A stretch of DNA of 64,000 nucleotides from Pseudomonadota bacterium. GTDB taxonomy: Bacteria; Pseudomonadota; Gammaproteobacteria; UBA9339. Position numbers and translations under genes: made by a program. The notes under the pieces were generated by a model. It was not told where the DNA came from. It saw only the letters and a program-made list of their open reading frames with translations, and made no database searches. Numbering within the stretch: the first letter of the stretch is position 1; every line of letters begins with the position of its first letter. Positions 1 to 10,800 of this stretch are shown piece by piece. The stretch lies in the NCBI GenBank assembly GCA_021781615.1, contig JAJXWM010000004.1:1-64000 (forward strand). The letters run 5' to 3'.

Positions 1-2
1 GT

Positions 3-56
3 TACATGGACGTACTTGAAGCGTCCCGCAAACAATTACGGCGAAAGGGCGCCTAG
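3..56 (+). CDS. Possible 3' end of a gene entering from the left edge
   Basis: One frame reads ...MDVLEASRKQLRRKGA and stops with TAG at 54-56, converging on the ABC transporter gene that ends at 83. The basic tail would suit the C-terminus of a cytoplasmic or membrane protein. It is very short, and another frame stays open further, so this is only a possible gene end. I do not recognise the protein. Confidence 0.25.
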   Translation, partial: YMDVLEASRKQLRRKGA

Positions 57-82
57 TTTGCTTAAAATATATTTAACAAATT

Positions 83-1303
83 TTAATGAGGTAGCCCTGC
101 ATACATAACTCCAGATTTTGCTTTATCGGCACAATAAAGCTTATCTATTTTAAGACCGGTTTCGGATCCACTTAACTTCACCTCAGTTATTTCGGCTATA
201 ACTCGCGAATTATTTGCTATGGTTAAATTAACATGGCCACCAGCAAAAACTCCTATGGCGCCAGGATTACTTGTGGGATCAAAATTTGCTACGACACCAG
301 GGAGAATGGTCAACTCCACCTTCGCATTAACTCCAGCATTATTTGCCTCATCTTTCTTACCAATCTCTACTGCATATTCTTCAAGCTTGGGCAATCTGGC
401 TATTTGCTTTTTCTGCCACATAAATTGCATGAGCCCCTCATAACGCTTACGATCTAATTTAGCAGGGTCACTCGCAAAATACGGTAATGTTTTTAACCAC
501 GCCTTTTTATTCAAAGCATTATTTAGCTCAGGATGACGGAAAGCAAATTTTTCCCAACCTTCCTTTGGATTTTTCTTTAGATATAAAATACATTCTTTTA
601 AAGCCTCAGTAAAATCGACTAAAACATGATCATTAATTTTATTTTTATTAGTAACAAATATTAATTCATCATACTTTGGAAAACCATATTCTTCTGGATA
701 AAACACTCGTGGCTTTTTGCCGGCAACCTCAACAGCCAGTGGCTCAAAATTACGCATCCCACCGGTAAAACCGTCAATTTTCTTAGTTAACAAAGTGGAC
801 GTAAGATTAAATCCAACATTAACCATGGTAAGGTCCTTCAAACTTAAACCAGCACTCTCTAACATGGTAGAAAAAATAATGTTGTCAACTTCCGAAGCGC
901 TTGAGCCAATTCGCTTTCCTTTTAGATCTTGCAAAGAAGAGATTGGCCCACCATCCAAAGCAACAAAACAATTTAATGGATTATCAATTAAAGTGGCGAA
1001 ACGGATCACTGGTAAACCACGAACCACATGATACGTTAAAACTGGCTGATAAGTTACGGCAACATCTGCCCGATTTGCCGCCACCATCTTCTCCCCTTCC
1101 GAAACATCAGCAGGAGTAATAAATTTTACCTGCAGCCCATGTTTGGCGAAAAAACCCTCCTGCTCTGCCATAAGTAGTGGCGCATGATTAGGATTAATAA
1201 ACCAATCGAACACTATGGTAAGTCTTTTTTGCTCAGCGGCAAAAACCGTAGCCTGAAAAATAAACAACAAAAAAAATATTATTTTTTGATGATTTTTATT
1301 CAT
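83..1303 (-). CDS. thiY: ABC transporter substrate-binding protein, ThiY/NMT1-like (HMP uptake)
   Basis: Periplasmic binding protein of the NMT1/THI5-like family, predicted to capture the thiamine precursor hydroxymethylpyrimidine. A signal peptide is visible (NKNHQK, a hydrophobic core, then VFAAEQ). The opening TIVFDWFINPNHAPLLMA is typical of ThiY proteins, followed by AEQEGFFAKHGL and the domain-linking ADVAVTYQP. At 406 residues it is longer than the usual length of about 310-330. Roughly the last 85 residues, after KKDEANNAG, form an extra beta-rich segment not typical of the family. It is the last gene of a three-gene operon and overlaps the permease by 4 bases. The exact ligand is inferred from family resemblance. 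Confidence 0.8.
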   Translation of the reverse strand: MNKNHQKIIFFLLFIFQATVFAAEQKRLTIVFDWFINPNHAPLLMAEQEGFFAKHGLQVKFITPADVSEGEKMVAANRADVAVTYQPVLTYHVVRGLPVIRFATLIDNPLNCFVALDGGPISSLQDLKGKRIGSSASEVDNIIFSTMLESAGLSLKDLTMVNVGFNLTSTLLTKKIDGFTGGMRNFEPLAVEVAGKKPRVFYPEEYGFPKYDELIFVTNKNKINDHVLVDFTEALKECILYLKKNPKEGWEKFAFRHPELNNALNKKAWLKTLPYFASDPAKLDRKRYEGLMQFMWQKKQIARLPKLEEYAVEIGKKDEANNAGVNAKVELTILPGVVANFDPTSNPGAIGVFAGGHVNLTIANNSRVIAEITEVKLSGSETGLKIDKLYCADKAKSGVMYAGLPH

Positions 1304-2031
1304 AATGAACCTACTTTTTTTATAATTAAATCAATTAAATAATAAAACCCCAAAGTGAAAACGATTAAAAATAAGATCGCTGCAAACATTAAATCAATTT
1401 GCATCCGTGAATTAGCACTAAGAATTAAAAAACCAAGACCCTGACTTGCCCCAACCCACTCACCAATCACCGCGCCCATCGGCGCAAAGGTAGCAGCAAC
1501 CCGTAAACCGTTACCAAAAGATGCCAATGCTAAAGGTACACGAATCCGCCATAATGTTTGCCATTTGGTAGCATTCATAGTACGCGCCAAATCTAGATAA
1601 TGTATAGGCGTATTAAGTAAACCCTCATAAAAAGAGCTGGTAATCGGAAAAAATAGCATTAAACACGTAACCGCCATCTTCGACATCATCCCATAACCAA
1701 ACCAAACTAAAAATAGCGGCGCAATAGCAAAAACCGGCAACGCTTGACTAATTAGTAAAACAGGCAAAAACCATAATCGTAGCGGTCGAAAATAGAAAAG
1801 CGATAAGGCCCAAAAACCACCGACCAATAAACTTAAAATAAAGCCAACCACCGCCTCGATCACCGTAGGAATAGATTGCTCAAAAATTAAGGTTCCATAT
1901 TGTATTAAACTAGTCAAAACTAAAAGCGGTGAAGGTAAAATATAGGGCGGTAAATTGAATATAATAACCACCAGCTGCCAAATTAACGTAATGACAAAAA
2001 AACTTATTATCCCTCTTAAGATGCTGTTCAT
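1300..2031 (-). CDS. thiX: ABC transporter permease, ThiX-like
   Basis: Inner-membrane permease of the binding-protein-dependent type, 243 residues, with about six hydrophobic segments. The cytoplasmic EAA-like loop is visible near residues 150-185 (ARTMNATKWQTLWRIRVPLA, then G.....APMGAVIGEWVGA). It is predicted to form the channel through which HMP or a related pyrimidine enters the cell. It overlaps the ATPase by 4 bases and the binding protein by 4 bases, which implies translational coupling and a common transcript. Confidence 0.82.
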   Translation of the reverse strand: MNSILRGIISFFVITLIWQLVVIIFNLPPYILPSPLLVLTSLIQYGTLIFEQSIPTVIEAVVGFILSLLVGGFWALSLFYFRPLRLWFLPVLLISQALPVFAIAPLFLVWFGYGMMSKMAVTCLMLFFPITSSFYEGLLNTPIHYLDLARTMNATKWQTLWRIRVPLALASFGNGLRVAATFAPMGAVIGEWVGASQGLGFLILSANSRMQIDLMFAAILFLIVFTLGFYYLIDLIIKKVGSL

Positions 2032-2801
2032 ATAATTAGTATTTTCATTAACTCTGCCTGCTCTTTAAGCAACCTTTCACTACTAAAATCACGTGGTACA
2101 ACACCGTGCGGCTCAATTACATGATTTACTTTTGCTGGCGCCCCATTAATAACATAAACCTGATGCCCCAAACGCAGAGCCTCCAAAGGATCATGCGTAA
2201 CCAGTAAAACTGTGCGCTTTACCAATAATGATGCTGCTAAATCTTGTAACTTAAATCTGGTTATAGTATCCAAAGCTGAAAAAGGCTCATCCATTAAAAT
2301 TACCTGGCGATTTTCAATTAAAGCTCTGACCAAAACCACCCGCTGCCGCATTCCACAAGATAATTGGCTGGGCTTCATTTTTTTAACGTTCTTTAAACCA
2401 ACTTTTTCAAGTAAATCATTCGCCTGCTCTTTTATGAAACCAGTAATCTTTTCATTACGTAAATAAAAGCCAACTAATGCATTATCTAAAATATTCAACC
2501 ACGGTAAAAGAGAATCTTGCTGAGTTATATAAGCCAGTCTGCCACTAAGCGGATCACCATCCGAAGTGGTGATAACACCATGGCATTCAGTATCTTTATC
2601 ATCTTGTAAACCGGCGATAAAACGAAGCAGTGAAGTCTTACCAATACCACTTGGCCCAAGCAAACAAGTACACCTACCTGCCTGCAAATTAAAATCAAAC
2701 TGATTAAAAAGCCAATGGTGCTGATAGCGAATATGAAGCTTGGATACCGTAATTGCCGGAGCATGCGCTGTAGCTAAAACTTGAATTAGTTCACGATTCA
2801 T
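2028..2801 (-). CDS. thiZ: ABC transporter ATP-binding protein, ThiZ-like
   Basis: ATPase energising the HMP/pyrimidine transporter. Walker A is GPSGIGKTS, the Q-loop is YITQQDSLLPWLN, and Walker B is VILMDEPFSALD followed by an H-loop LLVTHD. The signature motif reads LSCGMRQRV, with Cys where Gly is usual. An in-frame GTG at 2819 would add six residues (MLLFIL), but it lacks a good ribosome binding site, so the ATG at 2801 (MNRELIQ) is preferred with moderate certainty. It is the first gene of the operon. I looked upstream for a TPP riboswitch and saw none; the upstream gap holds a palindromic repeat. Confidence 0.82.
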   Translation of the reverse strand: MNRELIQVLATAHAPAITVSKLHIRYQHHWLFNQFDFNLQAGRCTCLLGPSGIGKTSLLRFIAGLQDDKDTECHGVITTSDGDPLSGRLAYITQQDSLLPWLNILDNALVGFYLRNEKITGFIKEQANDLLEKVGLKNVKKMKPSQLSCGMRQRVVLVRALIENRQVILMDEPFSALDTITRFKLQDLAASLLVKRTVLLVTHDPLEALRLGHQVYVINGAPAKVNHVIEPHGVVPRDFSSERLLKEQAELMKILII

Positions 2802-2857
2802 TAAAATAAATAATAACACCTAAATTGATTGGAACCAAAATAATCATTTTGTGACTT

Positions 2858-2955
2858 TATAGCAGTTCCCTAAAACACAGATATACGTCATCACGAGCAA
2901 AGCGTTTTTTGCTTTGCGTGGTGACCCCAGGATCTATGTTTTAGGGAAATGCTAT
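2858..2955. repeat. 98-bp palindromic element, TATAGCA/CCCTAAAA family, copy 1
   Basis: The outer arms tatagcagttccctaaaaca (from 2858) and its near-complement ending at 2955 enclose a second inverted pair around 2890-2925 (caaagc...gctttg, cgtggtgac). The whole unit can fold into one long hairpin. Related arms occur at 56906-57049 and 59082-59106. It lies between the thi operon and the end of the kinase gene and may also terminate transcription. It encodes no protein and looks like a MITE or REP-type element. Confidence 0.7.
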
Positions 2956-2984
2956 AGGTGTTTTACACTAACACAAATTCATAC

Positions 2985-4871
2985 CTATTCATTAATCAAA
3001 ATCAAAATTTTATCAAGATCAGTCTTGAGAACTGGAGTTAGATAATCTGGAACTTCATTAACACTAATTCTTGTCCCAGAAAGAAGATAAAGCTTAGTGT
3101 AACCCATACCATGTAACTTTTTAGCAATTCCTATACCATCAACACATCCATTAAAATTATTATCCATAAAAATCTTAACATCTTTGGCATAGAAATGAAG
3201 GTTTTCCAAAAACTTCTTAGTATTATAGTATTTATTTACTCTCTTGTTGTTTGACTCGAAAAACATAGCCAAAGAATTAATAAACATTCGATCATCGTCA
3301 ACCAGAACTGCATCAACTTTACCAAGCCCATCTACGGTAGGTTTATTACTAATATCGACATTATCATTATCTCCTGCAATTTCGACTGGAATTTCTGACG
3401 CCAAAGACTTAGGCAAAATCTTAGCCCCACTTTTGATAACAATATTACGTATAATCGAATTACTATAATGACTAGTTACTAACACCGCTCTTTTAATCCC
3501 CGTTCTTTCGATAACGTGTAAACCGTTTAACTCCTGTTTTAATAATTCAAAATCGGTCAATAAAAATATTTTCTCTTTTTGCGAAAAATTATTAATAAAA
3601 CTTATTGCGTCTTCACCCAAAACAAAATGCTTAAGAGCAATATCTTTATTATATTTTTTAAAATGGGTCTTCCAAGCACTATGAATAGAACTATCATCGT
3701 CCAAAATAATGACAGTATCTCCTTTATTTAGTTTTATTTCTTTTGCTATCCAAGCGGGAGTTGCAACTATGGGAAAAGCTAGAGTTATTTTAGTACCCTT
3801 ACCAACCTTAGAATCAACTGCAAGCTGACCATAATTACGCTCCAAAGTTTCTCGAATTTGTACAAAACCAATCCCATGCCCATCTTTTTTATTAGAAGTT
3901 ACCGCTACACCACCCATTATTTTATCAACCACTTCTTGCGCCATCCCTTTACCATCATCTTGTATAACAACTTTAATGCTTTTATTCTCCATAAAAAGCT
4001 GTAAACTAACCATTCCACTTTTTCCCTCGATAGCTTCTACTGCATTATTAATAATATTGGACAACATCCGCTTAAAAGCAATTGGCGCTGCTTGAATAAA
4101 TGCAAAATTACTTTCCGGGGAAAAGCTGTAGCTAAAATTAATAGGTAGCTCTTTATATTGATGCTTTTTTTCACTTAAAAGTTGCAATATAGTTAAAACC
4201 ACCATAATCGGCTGCGGTTCCTCTACACGGCTACCGCCAGATAATTCTAATGCTTCGTTTTCATATTTACTTAATAGCTGATTAGCGATATCACCAATAC
4301 TAATAGCGGCTTCTCGTAAAGCAACGCGGGTTATTTCGGGGATGTCTTTTTCAGAAGATTTTACGACCATCAATAAACTAGCTAAAGGAGAGCGAATATC
4401 ATGAACCACCTGATCAACAACCTTTCTAAATTGTTCTTGTTCATCAAGCTTGGTTTTTTGTAACTCAGTCTCAAGCCTTAAACTTTCTGCTTCTTTGGTA
4501 TCAGAAATCTCAATTGAAGTGGCCACTATACCAGCAATCACATTATTCTCATCATACACGGGCAACCTAATGGCCATATAATACCGCTGCTTACCTGTAC
4601 TTAGATCATTGATCACCTCTTCTGATCTAACGACTTTACCAGTATTCATTACTAATTTTATGTTTTCTATAATCTTATCTGCTATTTCTTTTTTATGAAC
4701 TTCATCCCATCTCTTACCGATAAATTCACTGGGCGACTTAGCGCCAGTTTCTACCAAACACAGTTTATTCCCACCTAAATATACTCCATCCTTATTTATC
4801 CAATATAAAGGCACGGGGATTAATTCAGAAACCTTTTCAAGGTCTTTAAAAACTTTTGGAATTTCGCCCAT
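2985..4871 (-). CDS. Soluble hybrid histidine kinase: PAS, HisKA, HATPase, two receivers
   Basis: Cytoplasmic sensor kinase of 628 residues with no membrane segment. Domains in order: a PAS domain (about 5-125, with LYWINKDGVYLGGN), a dimerisation helix with phospho-acceptor His157 (VVHDIRSPLASLL), an ATPase domain (N-box NNAVEAI, G-boxes DDGKGM and DGHGIGF), receiver 1 (DDD at 391-393, Asp440, Lys488) and receiver 2 (DDD at 525-527, Asp570, Lys616). Both receivers keep the residues needed for phosphorylation. The ATG at 4871 is chosen because AGAGGG lies just upstream, inside the last codons of the NRPS-PKS gene; stop and start are arranged as TAGAATG, so the two are translationally coupled. 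The PAS ligand is unknown. Its place in the biosynthetic operon suggests that it responds to, or controls, the product. Confidence 0.85.
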   Translation of the reverse strand: MGEIPKVFKDLEKVSELIPVPLYWINKDGVYLGGNKLCLVETGAKSPSEFIGKRWDEVHKKEIADKIIENIKLVMNTGKVVRSEEVINDLSTGKQRYYMAIRLPVYDENNVIAGIVATSIEISDTKEAESLRLETELQKTKLDEQEQFRKVVDQVVHDIRSPLASLLMVVKSSEKDIPEITRVALREAAISIGDIANQLLSKYENEALELSGGSRVEEPQPIMVVLTILQLLSEKKHQYKELPINFSYSFSPESNFAFIQAAPIAFKRMLSNIINNAVEAIEGKSGMVSLQLFMENKSIKVVIQDDGKGMAQEVVDKIMGGVAVTSNKKDGHGIGFVQIRETLERNYGQLAVDSKVGKGTKITLAFPIVATPAWIAKEIKLNKGDTVIILDDDSSIHSAWKTHFKKYNKDIALKHFVLGEDAISFINNFSQKEKIFLLTDFELLKQELNGLHVIERTGIKRAVLVTSHYSNSIIRNIVIKSGAKILPKSLASEIPVEIAGDNDNVDISNKPTVDGLGKVDAVLVDDDRMFINSLAMFFESNNKRVNKYYNTKKFLENLHFYAKDVKIFMDNNFNGCVDGIGIAKKLHGMGYTKLYLLSGTRISVNEVPDYLTPVLKTDLDKILILINE

Positions 4872-4872
4872 T

Positions 4873-7800
4873 CTATTTCCCTCTTGCATTTGCTAGTTTT
4901 ATAAAACCAGACCACATATTATCGGTAATTTTAGGCCAATAAAAACCCAACTCAGCCAAAATAGCCACCGTTTTATCTTGTAATATTTTGACTCGCAAAG
5001 TATCTTCCATATCTGCATCTTGCAACCATCTTTTATGCAACATAAATAATTCTATTTGTTTGGCATCCATATCATTCTTAGCTAAAACATCCAAAATGGT
5101 ATCAAAAAACTTATTAACTGAACATAGCTTAACACTCATTTTTTTAGCAGCAAATAACCGACCTAGATTATATGGACATGGATTAAAAACGTGGTAAGTT
5201 TGGTTACCAAGATACGCTTGGTCAAAAAGCTTTACAATTGCCTTAGCAACACAATCTACTTGTGATATTTCAACATTTAATAGTTCTTTATAGGCTGTAC
5301 CAAGATCTAAGATAGTTTTAAATATCGCGAAAAAACCATTATCCTCTATGTTTTCTTGATAACGGTAATTACCAGAATGCATACCAACGGTACCCAAGCG
5401 ATAAATATTACTTGTCACTCCATGCTCCCGATATTTATTAACAATCACCTCCCCTTCACGTTTGGTAAGAGAATAGGTGTGATTATGATTTTGTAATATT
5501 CCAATATCATCATCTTCATGAAATACAAAATATTTATGCCCAGGAATATGGCCCTCAGTAATAACAGCAGTAGTAGATATATAATGAAAATCCTTACCAT
5601 TCGTCAATTTTGCCAGATCCAAAAGATTGATTGTTGCCTGAACATTTGTGCGATAAGCAAAATCATAGTTTCCATACATCTTAACCGAAGCGGCAGAGTG
5701 AATAATACTATCAACATGAGCAACTAATTCCTGATACTGAGACGAAGTTAATCCTAAACCTGGCTCTTCAAGATCTGAAGCTAATATTGTTATTCTATCC
5801 TGGTATTTATCCAAATCTAAATCAAAATAATATGTGAATTTATGTTTTAAGCGACTTACCGCCTCTTTTTGTGAGGCAGCTCTAACAGGCAAATAAATTT
5901 TATATTCTGTTTCGTGTAATAATTGATATAAAATATTACAACCAACATATCCTGCTGCTCCAGTCAGCATAACACAACGTATATTCTTTTTTCCTTTTTT
6001 AACCGTCATCTGCTTAACAGCTGCCATATATTCAGCACATTTTTCTGGATCCCAAAATTCATTTTTGTTTGGCTCTCTCTCTCTCTTCGCATAAAACAAT
6101 TTTATTTTCCCCAGCCTCTGAACCAAGTTGTTTTTAGCAAAAGGAGCAAATTCAGCAACTTTAGCTATGGTTTGCAGGTCTAATAAAACATTCAAACCAA
6201 TTTTATAATTTCTTTGCAATTCAAAAAGTAATTTTACAATCTGCAAACTATCTATTCCCAATGTTTGAAAAGTATCATCAATGCTAATTTTGTTTACACC
6301 AGAAACATCTAAATATATTTTAGCAATCCCATAATATTTATCTGACAAATTCTTTTCAACAACCCTATTCTTTAAATCGCCGCTATCAGAAATTGCGACT
6401 GGTAAATTATCTTTCACCATTACCGCATTCCTATCATATACTTGATTTACCCAACAAATGTGCTGGTCGAAACAATAATTAGGCAAATCTACAACACCAT
6501 TGCCCTCATAACCATAGTAACCATTAAAATCAGCATTATAACCACTACTCCAAAGCCTACTCAACACATCTTCTTTAGAGCAAATATCTGACAAATCATT
6601 TTCATATTCCTTGCGTGAATTTAATAATTGCGCAGCATTATATTTTTCCACATTGTGCTGTTTAACAAAAGACATCAAGGATTTTCCAGCACCAACTTCC
6701 ACAAAAAATAGATTACTGTAGGTATTAAATATAGTCTTTATCCCCTCACTAAATAATACTGTATGACGCAGATGATTAACCCAATACTCTGGACTTACTG
6801 CTTCATAAGGAGTTATAAAGTTTCCAGTTAAATTAGAAATAAATCTTTTTTGTGGCTTTTTCAATTTAATTTTCTGAAGCTCTATCATAAACTTCTTTGA
6901 TGCATCCTCCATTGAACCGCTATGATAGGCATGAGATACCCTTAATACAATCGCTGCTATCTCTAATTTATCTAATGCAGTCTTTAAATTAGCGATGGCT
7001 TCAACAGAACCAGAAACAACACAATTTTTCGGAGAATTGATTACTGCCAATTCACAGTTATTATCTTTTATTATTTTATCTACCTTAATAGCATTAGCCT
7101 GTATTGACAACATCGCGCCCTTTGGCATTGACTGCATCAATTGTCCGCGAATAACAATAATTTTTATTGCCTCTTCTAGACTAAAAATACCGGCCAATGT
7201 TGCAGCTACATACTCCCCTATACTATGTCCAATATAGCTGGCAGCACTGATATTTAAAATCCCAAGTAATTTAGCTAGTGAATACTCAATAACAAATAAT
7301 GCTGGCTGAGCCCACTGGGCCTGATTGATATCATAATCACCCGTTTTATCGTCAGCAAATAATGCTGGAAATAAAACTTTTTCAAATTGGATATTAGTAC
7401 ATTTGCTGACCAATCTAATACACTCATCCACGATTTTTTTATAGTCATCATCATGTTGGTACAAATCCAACCCCATATTAGCATATTGACTACCTTGTCC
7501 AGAAAACATAAATACAATATTATGCCTTTCCTGCCTATTTATTTTATTACCAACAACTGAACTTTCTAATTTATCAATTGCCTCTTTGTTTGACCCGCAG
7601 ACAACAGACAATCTATAATCAAAGTGCTTTCGTCGTAACTGCAAAGTATAGGCAATATTTTTAATGTTACTTTTAGTTTTACTTAAATGCTCTACAAAAC
7701 TTCTTCTATATGCTTCTAACGATAACTGACTATTAGCAGACAAAGGTAAAATATAATTATTAACATCGCTCTTTTTGACAAATTCACAAATCTTTTTTTC

Positions 7801-10800
7801 AGCAGCTGGGATATATTCGCTTACTATCACATGAGCATTGGTACCACCTATACCAAACGAACTAACTCCAGCAATCCGTGGCATATCATCTACCTTATCC
7901 CATTTTCTTGCCTTATTAGCTATCTCAAAGTTTGTTTCGTCTAAATGTAATTCTGGATTGGGTGCCTCATAATTTATCTGCTTAGGAATAATTTTATACC
8001 GCAACATCTGGCATACTTTAATTAAACTAGCGATACCAGCCGCTGCGCCTGTATGGCCGATATTAGCTTTAACTGCGCCTATAACACACTTGTTTGACTG
8101 ACCACTATTTTTATCAATACCATACTTAAAAGCCTCGCTTAAAGCCTGGATCTCTATGGGATCACCCAATTTAGTCCCTGTCCCATGACATTCTACATAA
8201 CCTATCCTATCTGAGCTTATCTTGGCCATTTTTCGGGCAGTAATAATACATTCTTTTTGACCAACAACACTAGGAGCAGCATAACTGACTTTACGAGCAC
8301 CATCATTATTAGTGGCATATCCCTTGATAACCGCAATAATATTATCCCCATCTTTTTCTGCATCAGCTAAACGCTTTAGCAAAACCACACCAACACCAGA
8401 GCCATGGACAGTTCCAGATGCCCTATAATCAAAAGTGCGACAATGACCATCTTGAGAAAAAATCATCCCCTCTTGATGAATGTATCCAATCTCTTCTGGC
8501 AATAATAAAGCTGAACCACCAGCTATTGCCATATCACAATATTTACCAGATAAACTTTTACATGCCTCAATAACTGTTACTAAGCTTGTAGAGCAAGCAG
8601 TATTAATATTATTTGCCGGCCCAGTCAACCCTAATAAATATGCAACTCGGGTTGCTAATGCATCTTTGATGCTTAAATTTCCTATACCACTAACAATTAG
8701 TGGTTGCCGAGCAAAATGGGTTACATATACGCTATCACCACCACCAGCAAAAACACCTATGCTAATTTTATTTGTCAAAGAAATATAACCAGACGTCTCT
8801 AACACACAGCAACAATGCTCTAAAAATTTACGGACTTGTGGATCCATGTTCTTCGCTTCATTTGGTGTCAACCCCCAAAACTCAGGATCAAATTTGTCAG
8901 TATCTGCAACATGGCCAGATCTTGCTATAAAATTAGGATTTTGTAGAATTTCGTCAGATATACCATACTGTCTACATTCATCCATGGTCGCGGTTGACAA
9001 CCCTTCGTTGCCCAAATTAATCAGATCCCAATATTCTGTAACATTTTTGCAACCAGAAAAAGCTCCCGACATCGCAATAATAGCTATATCATTATTACTT
9101 TCTATCTGCCAAGAAACATCTTCGTCTTTTACAACTTTATCTTCTTCATTTTCGTTGCTAACAAATTCAGTCAACTGCTCAATAGTCGGGAATCTAAACA
9201 AATCCGCAATTTTAATATTGTTAAATTTTGGCATTTTTGCTAATTCATGTTGCAACCTGATAACCAGCAGAGAAGTACCACCAAGTTGGAAGAAATTATC
9301 GGTTATTCCAATATTACTCTTAGACAATCTCAATATCTTAGACCATATTGCAGCCACTTGACTCTGCAATCGGCTAGTTGGTGCTATATAGCTATCAGTA
9401 AAATCTACCTGTGGAAGGGATGACTTATCGAGTTTACCACTTGTTGTCAGGGGCAGCTTATCTAAATATATTATCGTACTTGGTAACATATATCCTGGCA
9501 AACACTCTTGCAAATATTGACCCATTTTTACTTCATCTAATTTTCTATCAGCCAAATAGTAAACTACCAAATATTTGGTACCAACTTCATGTTTATCATC
9601 ATTGGTATTTTCATTTACCACCGCTATAGCCTGTTTGACTCCTTCAAACTTTATCAATTTGTTTTCTATCTCACCTAACTCAATACGATTTCCTCTAATC
9701 TTAACCTGAAAATCATTACGCCCTAAATATTCAATATTACCATCAGGCAACCAGCGTACTAAATCTCCTGTCTTATACAATCTATTATTCACTCTTTGCG
9801 ACTTCTCTCGATCTGTTTGTAGTGGATTGACAATGAACCTAGCAGCTGTAAGTTGTAAATTGTTTAAATATCCTCGTGCCAAACATATTCCACCTATATA
9901 AAGTTCTCCTACAGCCCCAATGGGCAGAGGCTGCAAATATTTATCTAGTATATATAGCTTGATATTATGCAAAGCTTTTCCAATTATTGATACATTTGCG
10001 TTCATCTTCGTTAACTTGGTCGCTTCAAAAGTGACCTCTCCTGCTTCTGTAGGACCATAGTAATTAGCACAAAGAACGTTCGTGTTAATATTACTTAACA
10101 ACCTTGGATATAATGCTTCACCGCTAAAATTAAGAATTTTAAAGTTATTAAAAAGCTCTACTCCCTTAATGCCGAGAATGGTTTCAAATTGCGATGAAGT
10201 AAAATGACACACGTTTACCGAATAATTTACAATCCGTGCAGCTATCTCGTCTATATCAAAAACATTCTTGGCAACAATTAAGGATGCCCCAGTAAATAAG
10301 GCAGTAAAAATATCAGAAAATGAAACGTCAAACATAAAGTTTGTTTTAAACAAAACCTTTTCATTTCCCAACATCTGCCCAGTACTTATCATCTCCAGTA
10401 TTCTATTAACACATGATCCATGCTCAAGCATAACCCCCTTAGGCTCTCCCGTGGTTCCAGAGGTATAAAGCACATAGATAAGATTACTACCAATCATAAA
10501 CACTTTAGGATCAAGCTGTTTTTGCTGCTCTAGCTTAGCTTGCACTGATGTACTATCCATAGCCACAACCAATCTCTTCCCTCTTGCCTGGTAAATTTGC
10601 TGCAATCTTTTTTGATAATCTGTACTAGTAAGAATAACTCTAGCTTTTGCATCATTTAAAATATAACCTATTCTCTTATCAGGAAGACTCGGATCTATAG
10701 GCACATAAGCACCTCCCGACTTCAATACTCCTAATATAGCGACCACCATCTGCTCACTTCTATCTAAACATATAGCCACCAAATCATCGGGTTTAATTTT

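Noticed and set aside
2802-2984. TPP riboswitch upstream of the thi operon
   Set aside because: Looked for the CTGAGA and the later conserved stretch on the minus strand; not found. The gap is filled by a palindromic repeat.
8846-9361. 171-residue plus-strand frame inside the NRPS-PKS gene
   Set aside because: Fully antisense to the carrier and ketosynthase domains, whose motifs are intact; Ser-rich composition is typical of shadow frames.
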